In this document: positions 46,658 to 56,686 of the stretch, one piece after another
How the letters are laid out: the number at the start of each line of letters is the position of its first letter
How positions within the stretch are numbered: the first letter of the stretch is position 1
Source: Xiphydria camelus
Lineage: Eukaryota > Arthropoda > Insecta > Hymenoptera > Xiphydriidae
Reading direction: 5' to 3'
Length of the DNA: 64,000 nt
NCBI GenBank assembly: GCA_963678675.1
Contig: OY783193.1
Location: 5,463,501 to 5,527,500 of the forward strand
Translations under genes and position numbers: made by a program
Notes under the pieces: generated by a model
What the model saw: the letters and a program-made list of their open reading frames with translations, nothing else
What the model was told of the DNA's origin: nothing
Database searches by the model: none

Positions 46658-47186
46658 TTAAACGATATTCCGTTCGATTCATTTTTTTCGTACATTCCGC
46701 GCGCGCGATTAACGAGGCGAACGCGCTCGTATTACGCGACGCGACAAGACGGAACCTCGGCGCGCGGCGTCTGACGTAATTTACGAGCGGAGGCGCCTTA
46801 TCGGAGTCGCGCGCGCGCGCGCCTTTTCGCTGCGTCGGGCAACGCGCGACATTCAACGGCCGCCGCACGACTCGCACGGCGTTTATAATTCGCGGAAAAC
46901 CGCGCGCCGTGGTCGCGCGACGCGCCGCGAGAGAAGTCCGGGTTCATCGTTCACGCGTGTAACGCAATATAGGCGTGACAGTGTATGGGTGCGGGTTTGC
47001 GAGTACTCTCGAATCAATTTTAATAACGCAGTGGTTCTCGAGGAATTAGGCGTAGGGTTGAGACGCCGCGGTTGAATTGGCACCTCGTTAACAGTGGTGG
47101 CAATACGAGATGAGTGCCTACTCGAGAACGGCGGTTTCTCTTGTGATTTTAGCTAAGAGTTTTGGTCGTATGTATGCTTTGTTATA

Positions 47187-47420
47187 CTGCCGTAAAAGGG
47201 GTAACTGACATTTCAAAACAAATACGAAATTATGCTTCAAAATGATCAAGATAGAAGATATTTAATAGAAAGGGAAACTGTTATAACATTGAAAATAAGA
47301 ACTAGTATATTGTGACATTTTTCTTCCTCCCAAATTTCGGTATTTTGATCATTGTGAAACATATTTTTGCATTCGTTTTGAGATGTCAGCTACTAGGTAC
47401 CTTTGCGCTTAGCACGGCAG
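47187..47420. mobile_element. TA-flanked inverted-repeat element at 47.2 kb
   Basis: The ends are CTGCCGT and ACGGCAG, with TA on both sides (47185-47186, 47421-47422). The arms also pair through GCTGACATYTCAAAACRAA and CAAAATGATCAA/TTGATCATTGTG; total paired length is about 75 bases per arm with gaps. TA target and perfect terminal heptamers suggest a Tc1/mariner-like non-autonomous element. No other copy was seen. Confidence 0.75.
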
Positions 47421-48599
47421 TATATAGACATTTAAATTAAGACACAAGAATATTTGTAATATAACGCATCTTAGAAAAAAAAATGTTTCTTATAAAAGTT
47501 ATTTGCTTTAGAGGGGGAAAGAGAACTGTAGGTGTTTATTAATTTTTAGTATTTAGTAGACGCTTTCAAGGCCATTTTAAGGTCACCGTTTTTTCTTTAA
47601 ACGGAAGCCTAGAAAGTGATTTTTCGTGACAAACCCTTTTTTTCCCTTCATACGAAACCAAAAACGATAAACGAGGTACCATATTAAAGATTAAATTCTC
47701 CGCTTTTAATGAATTGTTAATTTACAATTGCATATTGCATTATTTGCTTAAAAATCGAGGGCAAAATTGAATGTTGGCAAAGATAGCGCATAATCTACAA
47801 TCGTTCCTTATTTTTTGCATCTACGTCCTCCATCTTCCCTCGTCAGCGGAATTTCCGCACGGGTCCACTAGCTTAACAAACATCTACCGCACATAATTCT
47901 CGTCGCGTCTAATATCGCGACTACAACCCGCGCCGCGTCGGAGGAGCCGAAGAACCCGATGAACACCACTGTCCGTGCACCGATGTCATTAAGGCCCTCT
48001 CTTTGTTTCATTGGCCCGGTGTTCTGCCCGGTCCAGCCGAAGGAGGGAGGACCTGCGGGGGTCCGAAACCGTCTGTCATCTCCGAACGACTAATGGTCGC
48101 TTCACGCTGCTTCATTATATTTTCTAAATGTAAATTCGTACACGGTCCCAAGCTCGTATAATGCTCGAAGCCAGTCCTTATAAAACTCGGGACCCCGCGT
48201 ATTACGAGAATCCACCCGCGGGCTAGAATCGGGGATCACTGATTGCAGGCGACAGTTTATGGTCCTGCCTCCTCCTTCGAACTAATTAGCCCCGTAGCTT
48301 CCAAGAAGTAATCGGGAATCTCTTCCTCGCCACCCCACCCCGGCGTCCTGGGCCTTTTTATAATCGTTTTACAGTCACTTTTTTACTCGGCCATCGGCGA
48401 CCGGACATTTTTATGAGACGGATTTTTTGACTCCGCGGTGTCGCTTATTGTCGTCGCGTTGGTCGTTTGGAGGATAATTGCGTGGAAGCTCGGATCGGCG
48501 AGAGTGGATCGTTTGGTTCCTAATTGCGCGATGATCCTTCGTTATCCTTAATTATCAGCGATAATCGTGCCTTCGAGACGTTCGAGATACTTGTTCTTC
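47421..48599. other. Unassigned sequence, 47.4-48.6 kb
   Basis: AT-rich to about 47.85 kb, then a mixed-composition stretch without repeats or stop-poor artefacts. The part at 48.4-48.57 kb has several TAATTA/ATAATTG words. No frame longer than 60 codons is present in 47.2-48.5 kb. Confidence 0.4.
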
Positions 48600-49030
48600 G
48601 CCCGAACACGGAAGAAAGGAGAACAGCAATTTTCACTGTCTGATCCAGTGGCGCGTAGACTCGAGCTCATTTTGAAAAATTTCTACGGAGGGCGCATATT
48701 TCTATTTACTTTTTACAACTGTACATATACTAGTTTAACCGGATATAATATCTGCATGGTAAAAAAAGTGGTGTTAACTTTTTACACTATTTCATCGGCG
48801 TGGACCTATATCTGGTGTTATTCAGTCTTATGACATTGTTAATTAACACCAAAAGTGATCTATATAGGTCCACATCGCAGAATTTTTTACTGCCTGTTTA
48901 TACAGGAATTTCTTTCGGTTCCCCAGGAAAAATTCCTAATATTGTACAATTCTATAAAGCTTCTTAAGCGCGGAATCGTAGTTTATGCTAAGGTCAAACT
49001 GTATTCGTGTAGTTCCTTTTTCTTCGCGAA
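48600..49030 (+). repeat. Dispersed repeat G, copy 6, interrupted by B5
   Basis: It runs from GGAGAACAGCAATTTTCACTG through CTCGAGCTCATTTTGAAAAA and CTATTTACTTTTTACAACTG, then, after B5, AGGAATTTCTTTCGGTTCCCC to GTGTAGTTCCTTTTTCTTC. Together with G1 and G5 it fixes the order of repeat G. Confidence 0.75.
48757..48892 (+). mobile_element. MITE family B, copy 5, nested in G6
   Basis: It starts GGTAAAAAAAGTGGTGTTAA and ends GAATTTTTTACTGC. The bases on either side are nearly contiguous in G5. Confidence 0.8.
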
Positions 49031-49082
49031 AGGAATGCGAAAACTTGATTTCGTAGACCGCTCAAATTTTTATTCATCCTTA

Positions 49083-49338
49083 CATTGAGAAAAATAGCCT
49101 GATGCATTTAACCAAAACCTTTAGACCATAGCCAAACTGTTTGGTCAAATATGAATCCACCATCTGTTGTTTAGACTGATCATTTTCTGGTTAGAATAAC
49201 TAGATAAGCACTTAGAATTATTGAACATGTAGTTAGAATAACTTGATATTTGATCCAACTTATTAGTATTTCGATTAGATAATTAGACTCGTCCAACCGG
49301 ATGCATTTGTCATTTTAACCAAGTTATTTTTCTCAGTG
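49083..49338 (-). mobile_element. TA-targeting MITE, family A, copy 5
   Basis: TA lies at 49081-49082 and 49339-49340. The ends are CATTGAGAAAAATAGCC and GTTATTTTTCTCAGTG. It is the closest relative of A6: both share GTTGGACGAGTCTAATTA and AAATACTAATAAGTTGG, absent from A1. Confidence 0.85.
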
Positions 49339-49995
49339 TAGTTCTATATTCAAATTTTCAAATGTAATTAAAAGAGCTGCAGTGCCGCGGCTGGAGAAAC
49401 GCTCTATTTTCATCGTTCACGATAATCGAAACGAGAAACAATCAACCGTAATATTCTCTCCATCGCGATATCCATAAATTATGACGCAGACGACACCAAT
49501 TAACTGTGCGAAGAGTAAGAATTCATAGTTATGTGACGACTCGTCACGCTGCGGCGGCCTGACGCTAGATGGCGCCGACCCTCTCGGCCCTCGACTCACG
49601 GCTCCCGGCCCACGCCTCTCGGCTCTCGGTAGTGGTCCGATAACGGAGCACTTGATATAAGACCGCAACCGTTTGATACTCGTAGGCAGCAGCCATCTCA
49701 GTGCTTCTCCACGTTTTTCCTTCAGCATTTTGATTCTTTTTATAGAGAGGCGAATGCGTTTATTCTGCAGTATGCGTTTATGCTTAGTGCAGTATCTCAG
49801 GGCCCACTACCCACTAAACCCCTCTTGCCTTCCAGCCCCTTCCCCCGCAAGCGTTAAGCGCAAACGAGGGCTGAAGACTTTCCTTCTTCAAGCCTAGGAT
49901 ATTTAAGGCAGGAGTCGGCCTAGCCTTACTGACGAGTCCACAGGCCGACTCCGGGACGAAACGCCCGTCGATTAGATGGAGACCACGTCTTTTCG
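49083..49995 (-). repeat. Left arm of a large inverted repeat, including A5
   Basis: The reverse complement aligns to 54246-55049. In the order of this arm: element A5 (49083-49338), a GC-rich stretch with GAATTCATAGTTATGTGACG and GATGGCGCCGACCCTCTCGG, TTGATATAAGACCGCAACCG, a divergent middle (about 49735-49905), and finally GGAGTCGGCC...GGCCGACTCC and ATGGAGACCACGTCTTTTCG. Frames at 49417-49728 and, in the partner arm, 54460-54711 are translations of this repeat and match because the DNA is duplicated; they are not evidence of a gene. Confidence 0.85.
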
Positions 49996-50864
49996 GCCCG
50001 GTTAATCGAATAGAGTGAATTCGAATTGACTTTTCCTTTCTCTACACCCCGCTGAAAAATGCAGCGCGCACGCGTACACGCGTCATCGCGAGCCGCGCCG
50101 TCCGTCATCGCCGCGCGGAGAGACGCGTTTCTGCGAAAACGACGAGCGGCGCGAAATTTTTGCATCGCCGCGCGCGGCGCGACGACGTTGCGGGGCCATT
50201 ATCGGCCCCTCGTCTTTTTCTGAACGGGTCCATCGGTGGGCCATTGTCTCGAGAAGATTACAACACGTTCGGGTTGCTTGTAATATAGGGACCCCTCTCG
50301 GCGGCCTAACCTATCCTCCTCGCTCTCCCACCCTCTATCTCGCTCCCTCCGCCTCCCCGCCCCGCTCTCTACCTTCGCCGTACTACGCACAGAGACACAC
50401 GGGAGGGCGGGCCCCGGGCCCGAAGAAGAACAGGGACCAGTTAATGGGATCGCCGCATCGCGCGGCGCAGCCCGTACCCTCTTCGGGACGGCGCGCGGCT
50501 CCCAGGAATCCTCGCTCCCTCCCGGGCCCGCGTCGTCGCGCTCTCTCATTCTCCCGCTCGCCGTGCGCTCGATGACGGCGACACCCGATGAACGCGACCG
50601 CAGAAAAACTCAAGCAATTTGAATTCCCGTTGCTTATTACCGATCGCCTCTCTCTCGTCGGTCACAAATTGGTTTCGGCCGGACGTAAGGGACCTCCGCC
50701 CATTTGCAAGTGAGATGAAGCTGCGCGGGACCGACCGCGAGCAGCTGACCGGCGCGGGGGATGGATCGGGACGGAGAGGTGCGAGCGTTGAGTACCATTC
50801 AAGCTGGAATCGCGGAGTCTTTTGGAGTACCTAAATTAAACTCGTTTTATAGAAATCGGTTTTC
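49996..50864. other. Unassigned GC-rich sequence inside the large inverted repeat
   Basis: A CpG-rich block (50.05-50.8 kb) with overlapping frames on both strands that look like composition artefacts. No transposase-like frame is visible. Confidence 0.4.
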
Positions 50865-51840
50865 TCACAAATTTGTTTAATTGCAGATTCGACGAAATTG
50901 GACATAATTATTTACACCGTAATTTTTCATTTTTTTTAATCGGCTTTAGGCATTTGAGCTGGAAAACGACATTTTTTAAATACAGCTACGTCGCATGAAA
51001 AAACAAATCCCAATAAATTTTGCTGTATTTACAGTAAAAGAGATACACATAAAGGTTTTCGGATGTTTTTGCAGTGCAGCACAATAACTTTTCTTTTGAA
51101 AATGTTAAATCATGATAGTTTACCTTACAAACTTCTAGTTTCTAGGGAAAAATTCTTTTTCAGCACAGCAGGAACATCCGAAAATCCTTATGTGTACTTC
51201 TTATACTGTAAATACAGTAAAATTAATTGGTATCAGTCTTTTTGTGTCATTGTGTTGTAAGCCTATCTCTCCCGCACTCGTTTTTTACATCTTTTGACAA
51301 TTCAATAGATATAATCACATATATTGTCAAAATTTGTGCTATTATATTTTGCTACATTTATCATCACTTCTGAGATGTCTGCATCAATCCATCGCTCAAA
51401 TAAATTACTGATTCGGATTTTTTGACAACACCGTCACGATTGAACGTTCGACCCTGGATACGTAATCTCGAAATCTTCTCCGTTTCGACGTATCTCATCG
51501 TTTCCGAGATATTTGCGTAAGTTTATCAATTAAATAAATTATCCATTCGCTCTCTTTGGTAGTATCATCACGACAGAAGAAGCCCAATCTCCTTTATAAA
51601 ACCCCTAAATTTTCTTCGTTTTGCCATTTATCTCATATTCACATTAACTTGGAGAGCGTCTCCCTTGCGTTTCGATAACGTAACAACGTTGCAAAGAAAG
51701 ATGCGCTTGTAACTCAGCGAATAATTATCTCTTCGCACATCCTTTTTTTCGTACGATATTAAATATATATACAAGTTATAAATTAAATTCAAAAACATGA
51801 ATATTTTTTTATAAGACCGAATTGGTCCAACGACACAAGG
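50865..51840 (+). repeat. Repeat S, copy 1, with F1 and an extra segment
   Basis: It aligns to S2 (62023-62365) through ATTTTTCATTTTT, AGCTGRAAAACGA, TACAGCTA, GTGTTGT, CTATCTCTC, GTAACAACGTTGCA, AACTCAGCGAATAATTAT and AAGACCGAATT. F1 (50994-51249) and a segment of about 360 bases (51292-51650) are present only here. That segment contains two diverged direct units (about 51368-51500 and 51507-51632). Confidence 0.7.
50994..51249 (+). mobile_element. MITE family F, copy 1, nested in S1
   Basis: The inverted ends carry GCTGTATTTACAGTAAAAG at left and, reversed, ACTGTATTTACAGTATAAG at right, plus CATCCGAAAA blocks that also pair. The flanks TACGTCGCA and TTGTGTTG are joined in S2 as TACGTCAACGTGTTG. 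Confidence 0.8.
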
Positions 51841-51863
51841 TTCTCAAGAGGAAGGAAATACAA

Positions 51864-51881
51864 TTATCCCACGTGGGATAA
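51864..51881. promoter_or_regulatory. 18-base perfect palindrome containing CACGTG
   Basis: TTATCCCACGTGGGATAA is an exact palindrome with a central CACGTG E-box. E-box proteins of the bHLH class bind CACGTG; whether this copy is used is unknown. It lies just past the end of S1 and has no gene next to it. Confidence 0.3.
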
Positions 51882-52512
51882 ATATCTCAAAATATTAATA
51901 ACTCGAATTAACTCCGACCGCGGGAAGAGCTCTCATCCGAGATACATATTCTCCCGTCCAACGAAGAAGGAGCACTGAGTAGGTAGACGCTGAGCGTTTC
52001 TTGATGGCCCGGCTCTGCCCTGAAGTGAGAATAGGTGGCGGACCAACGCGAAGAGGAGGTAACGACCAGGATAGCTATTATTCGACAATTTGTATACCTA
52101 CATTGGCCCATCGCCGCATTTCTCAGGCGCATCCTCCAACCTTACCCGAGGAGAAGCGAGAAGGAGGAGAAGAAAAAGACTAGTGGAACGAGTCGTCGTT
52201 CAATTTTCTTCCCCGCGCGTCGTCGACGCCTTTGACGAGTGAACCGGCACCGCGATCGACGCGCGCTTCTCCGTCAACGCGCGCCCGTCTTTCGGAGCGT
52301 TCGCACTTGGACCACGCGCGCTCGGGAGAAGGGCACGCATCACCTACAGGTACCGCCACTGGGTACTCTCCACCTGGCCCGGAAAGGAGAGAGTGCAAAA
52401 GAGAGAAAGCGAGGCATGAGAAAGAGAGAAAGGAGAAGAGCGAAAGAGAGCGAGAGAGTAAGGAAGACGAGAAGCGTGGCGAAAGAAAGAGAGAGAGGGA
52501 AAGGGGAGAAAA

Positions 52513-52548
<36 letters not shown>

Positions 52549-53062
52549 GGAGAGAGAGAGGTGGATCGAAAGAGTAGCGCGCGTACGAGCGCAGTTTATC
52601 AACCGGTGAATTGCTAAGACGACAAACCAGCGATTGCCCAACATATTATTGGTTATTGATCGCTTATTCATTCAAATGAATGCAGATTACCGTAGCGGGT
52701 TTTCAATGCGCGGCCAGTTAGCGCGCGCAATGAATAAATTGCTACTGGGCGCGCGCCGATACTTAGCGTTATTTCAAGGTCCGAGTCGGGCTTAACGTTA
52801 TCGTGCCGCATTCGGATGTAAATCCCGATCGTGTAAACACGTGCGGAGGAGTCGGGCTACTGAAAATGCACAATGAGAAGTTAACGGGATAGATAGAAAT
52901 ATGTATGCAGATAGTACGGTTCATCGCATCGCAGCGATAAATGGAACGATCTATCGTTTGGGTTTGTAGTCACTGAAGTTTTTACTCGATCCGAAGTGAA
53001 GGCTTCCGTGGATCTCGAAAAACATTTTTTTCGCTGTTTTCGAGACATGCTAGAGACGTGCT
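51882..53062. other. Unassigned sequence with long purine tract
   Basis: No gene recognised. The 52375-52565 stretch is almost pure purine (GAGA, AAAG, GAAAG mixtures) and produces the Glu/Arg-rich and Ser/Leu-rich frames called on opposite strands at 52180-52671. Confidence 0.6.
52375..52565. repeat. Purine-rich GA/AAAG tract of about 190 bases
   Basis: Irregular GAGA and GAAAG units with very few pyrimidines on the plus strand. Such tracts can form triplex DNA and attract GAGA-binding proteins in insects. Confidence 0.85.
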
Positions 53063-53225
53063 ACGTTGAGAGAAATAATTGCCGATGCTAAAAAAATGTT
53101 TCCTTCAATCAAAAACATGGTGTAATTCCGGAATAAAGCCATGGTTCTCTTCGTGCAAGAAAATATTTTAAAAGGTCGAGTATTTTTTTTTCGCATAAGA
53201 AATATTTTTATCTTAACAAAATGAA

Positions 53226-53415
53226 CACTGGAAAAAACGTTTATTAAATCTAGTACAATTGTATACAAAGCTTTTATACAATACGTGACTATGAAAATTA
53301 ATATACTCCGTTGTGAAAATAAGCGCAATATCGTAAGGAAAAATATTAATTTTCATAATTACGAAGCATATTAATTTTCGTAATCACGTATCGGAAAAAG
53401 CTTAATATAAAAGTA
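53226..53415 (+). mobile_element. Repeat H, copy 3
   Basis: It has CTTTTATACAATACGTGAC, TATGAAAATTAATATACTCC, and inverted TTTTCGTAATCACGTATCGG and TTAATATAAAAGTACATTG. Located inside the split Q element. Confidence 0.75.
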
Positions 53416-53421
53416 CATTGT

Positions 53422-53580
53422 ACACAATTCTACCGACATGGACCTATATAGACCACTTTTGTGTGTGGTATTAGATAATAATAGCATAAGACTGAATGAT
53501 ACCACACAGATGTGGCATATATAGGTCCACACCGGTGTGTGTGAAATGGTGTTAAAAATTAACACTACTTTTTTACTGTG
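53422..53580 (-). mobile_element. MITE family B, copy 6
   Basis: It has CATGGACCTATATAGACCACT, TTAGATAATAATAGCATAAG and the end AACACTACTTTTTTACTGTG followed by TA. Second layer of the nested stack. Confidence 0.8.
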
Positions 53581-53631
53581 TATATTCAAATACAAATTCT
53601 CTTTTACAGTTTAATATTCTCGAATAAAAAA

Positions 53632-53834
53632 TATATCGATCGGTACCAGAGAAAAGCACGTATCTTTTCAATGTTATCGAGAGACCGCATAACTCGTTGC
53701 CATGCGAAGAAGCATCGTAAGCCCTTGCTGTCATCGATGTGATTTACGACGTCTGCTTACACAGCAACAAGTTACGATATTCTACAGCGATAGTGAAAAG
53801 ATACGTGCATTTTTCTGTGATACAAGTCGATATA
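53632..53834. mobile_element. MITE family I, copy 2
   Basis: The ends are ATATATCGATCGGTACCAGA and, reversed, AATATATCGACTTGTATCAC, continuing through GCACGTATCTTTTCA and ATAACTCGTTGCYATGC. The frame at 53744-53983 on the minus strand overlaps I2 and Q4 and is not a gene. Confidence 0.85.
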
Positions 53835-54245
53835 TTCCTTAACCGAGAATCTGTATAATTAAAAATTTTTAAGATCGTATGTTCTTGATCTAAAAGATAC
53901 TTTTTAACACTAGCATTATTTCTTTCAGTGTACAGATGCGTCCGCAGTAAACTTGTAGCAAACTCTTTCCACGTGTGCAGCATATCTGCAGTAGATCTGC
54001 AGCTCTCAAAGTTTATAAATTTCCAACCAACTGATCGATCCGATCATGCATTAAATTTAAGTTTCGTGATCTTTTGCGCTGAAGGCGCAAACCCAGGCGG
54101 CGCGCAGTAGTTTGCCGTATGCCGGAACTTCAGGCAGCGGCGACACTGCCAGATTATGAAAATATCGAACAGAGCCTCAATAGCGGCTGCAAACATTGAG
54201 CTCGTAATGAAAGATAAGAGCAGCAGTTTTTGAAAATGTACTTTG

Positions 54246-55049
54246 ACGAAAGAGATGTGGTCTCCATCTCGTGGCGGAGCGTTTCGTCCCGGAGTCGGCC
54301 TGTGGACCCGTCATTAAGGCTAGGCCGACTCCTTTCTTATGACGTTTTTTTGTCGCCACTACCCCTTTGCAGTAGAATCACTACCTTTTTAACAAGGAAA
54401 AAGAACAACCAAAACGAGCAGAACCGCTGAGATGGCTGCTGCACACGAGTATCGAACGGTTGCGGTCTTATATCAACTGCTCCGTTGTCGCACCACTACC
54501 GAGAGCCGAGAGCCGTGGGCCGGGAGCCGTGAGTCGAGGGCCGAGAGGGTCGGCGCCATCTGGCGTCAGACCGCCACAGCGTGACGGGTCGCCACATAAG
54601 TATGAATTCTTACTCTTCGCACAGTTAATTGGTGTCGCGTGCGTCATAATTTATGGATATCGCGATGGAGAGAATGTTACGGTTGATTGCTTCTCGTTTC
54701 GATTATCGTGAACGATGAAAATAGAGCGTTTCTCAGGCCGCGGCACGGTAACTCTTTTAATTACATTTGAAAATTTGAATATAGAACTACACTGAGAAAA
54801 ATAACTTGGTTGAAATGACAAAACGCATCTGGTTGGACGAGTCTAATTACCTAACCGAAATACTAATAAGTTGGCCCAAATATCAAGTTATTCTAACTAC
54901 ATGTTCAGTAATTCTAACTACATGCCTAGTTATTCTAACCAGAAAATGGTCAGTCTAACCAAACAGACGGGGGATCCATACTTTACCAAACAGTTTGGCT
55001 ATGGTCTAAAGAATGTTGGTTAAATTCACCTGGTTATTTTTTTTCAACG
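54246..55049 (+). repeat. Right arm of the large inverted repeat, including A6
   Basis: It begins CGAAAGAGATGTGGTCTCCAT, continues with GGAGTCGGCC...GGCCGACTCC, a shorter divergent middle, CGGTTGCGGTCTTATATCAAC, the GGGCCGAGAGGGTCGGCGCCATC block, and ends with A6. It is about 110 bases shorter than the left arm, mostly because of the middle. Confidence 0.85.
54790..55049 (+). mobile_element. TA-targeting MITE, family A, copy 6
   Basis: TA lies at 54788-54789 and 55050-55051. The ends are CACTGAGAAAAATAACTTGG and GGTTATTTTTTTTCAACG. It is the outermost part of the right arm. Confidence 0.85.
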
Positions 55050-55051
55050 TA

Positions 55052-56469
55052 AAAACCAAAAATTGAAATTTCTAATGAAACCTACCGGCTAATATTCACA
55101 ATCCACAGATATTGAACGTAAGACAGTAGCGTTCTGACCAACAAGTGAGATCACTCGTCTTATTCCTCGAGATTTGACTACGAGAAGGCTAACTCAAGCT
55201 ACTTCTCCGAAATCGAACCCCATGACCTTTTCCACTCGCCCTTCTCTCTTCTCCTCTTCCTCTATCAGTTTCGCTTAAACTCCACGTCGCACGGGAAGTG
55301 TACAACCGAGACCCCCATTCCCCTCGCCACTACTGCACCCTCGCACCGCGCCGATTTCTCACTGCCGACGAGGCACAGCGGAAATAATTACTTTCCACTG
55401 GATCCCGCGATGCGCGCGCGAGGTTCGGAAGCTCGCCCTCCCGAGTACAACACTCGCGCGCGCGTCGCGCCCTGCGAGGTGCGCGCAGCGCACACAGCAG
55501 TCTCGTCAGGAGGAGCACCCGAATCCTGGTTAACCTCCCCCCTCTCCCCTGGTGAGCGGGGACAAAAAACAACAAGAGAAGAGGGGAGAGAGGAAGGACT
55601 CTCCTCTCCTCTCGCGCGCGCGCGCGCGGAGCCCGGGCTCGCAGGCCTCTCGTCGAACGTCCCACGCGTCTGAATCAAAGCCTGCGAGGCTGGTTAGTCT
55701 TGATTTATCCCCGAGCATCGGTCTTCCTTCTTTTGTTTCGTCCCACCGCGGCCGCCACCCCCTCCTCGCCCCCCTTTTGTAATAATCCCGCGGGAACTCG
55801 GGGCGCCCGTCTCGGGGCCCCGCGCGGTAATAAATGCGCCGTTTTCAGCCGCGCCGTCCTTCCAAGTCGCGTTTGATGAGCCAACATTAGTTCATGAAAC
55901 GTGATGGAAGATCGGCACGGGCGCATAACGCGCCGCGCCGGGGTAACAAACATTGTTGTGACTTCCACGGGGTGAACTCGGGGATCTGTCATCCGGCAGC
56001 TTCCACAATCACCGGGGCATTGTCGGCTAAGAAATTGCCCTGTTCGACGAAGACGTATGTAGTCGGTGCGAGCGCGCGCGACTCTCCGTGGACCTCGTTG
56101 AGTGAGATAAAGGAGAGGTGAAAGAGAGGAGGAGGGGGCGATGGATAAAACGGAGGGTTTCTCAGTGTTAAGCGTTGAGCGATGCAACGATGTATGCTTC
56201 TTCGCGGAGATCTTTCGGCGCTGAATCGAGATGTCTTTTGGTGTATCCTTCTACCAGATAGGGTAGATCGAAGCGAATCGGATCATAAATCGATATTTCT
56301 TGAGGATCTTGTTTTGGTTGGATTCACTGAGGAAGCCGTCATTTTTTTTCCGAGATTTTAAATCCCTTTTCAATTCCAGTTAAATAATGGTTTCCTGATG
56401 AATCATGGTTTTTTCGATAAGGGAAACCTTATCGAGTTGTTACACGTGGTTTTAGTTTTGTTTTATAAA
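55052..56469. other. Unassigned sequence, 55.1-56.5 kb
   Basis: CpG-rich (55.3-56.1 kb) with overlapping frames on both strands and no recognised protein. At about 56.37-56.45 kb there is a Q-like remnant (ATGGTTTCCTGATGAATCATG). Confidence 0.4.
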
Positions 56470-56686
56470 TGTTCCTATAAGGACACAATTTTTTTTTTAT
56501 TCACATCGAACAAAAGTCGATTTCAATTTGATAAATGTTCTACTAGGTTTCTACTCGATTAAAAGGATATGCAAAACATTCGTTTAATTCAAATAGACTT
56601 TTGTTCGATGTGAATACATTCCCATTTATCTCACATAAATATTTCTATCAGGTTCAAATTCCACCAGACCTTTTCTCTCAGTGTAA
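56470..56686 (-). mobile_element. MITE family R, copy 2
   Basis: It contains TTTAATTCAAATAGACTTTT followed by GTTCGATGTGAATAC and ends TTTTCTCTCAGTG plus TA. The inverted CACATCGAACAAAAGTCGA near the left pairs with the middle block. Confidence 0.65.

Larger units (their letters stand above)
53064..53930 (+). mobile_element. MITE family Q, split by a nested stack (Q2 left part, Q4 right part)
   Basis: The left part (53064-53224: GTTGAGAGAAATAATTGCCG, CTTCAATCAAAAACATGG) and right part (about 53862-53930: ending CATTATTTCTTTCAGTG) fit as two halves of one element, with TA outside both ends (53062-53063, 53931-53932). Between them lie H3, B6 and I2. Reading them as one split element is inference from the complementary ends and order. 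Confidence 0.6.

Noticed and set aside
49417..49728. Similar predicted peptides at 49417-49728 (minus) and 54460-54711 (plus), suggesting a duplicated gene
   Set aside because: The similarity follows from the DNA inverted repeat. The sequence is GC-rich with short internal repeats (CCGAGAGCCG), and no domain or start context supports a protein.
49735..49975. Idea that the large arms are LTRs of a retrotransposon
   Set aside because: The arms are inverted, not direct; they lack clear TG...CA edges, primer-binding site or polypurine tract, and the interior has no gag or pol frames.
52180..52671. 163-codon minus and 125-codon plus frames at the purine tract
   Set aside because: They are translations of GA/AAAG simple sequence (Ser/Leu on one strand, Arg/Glu/Lys on the other).
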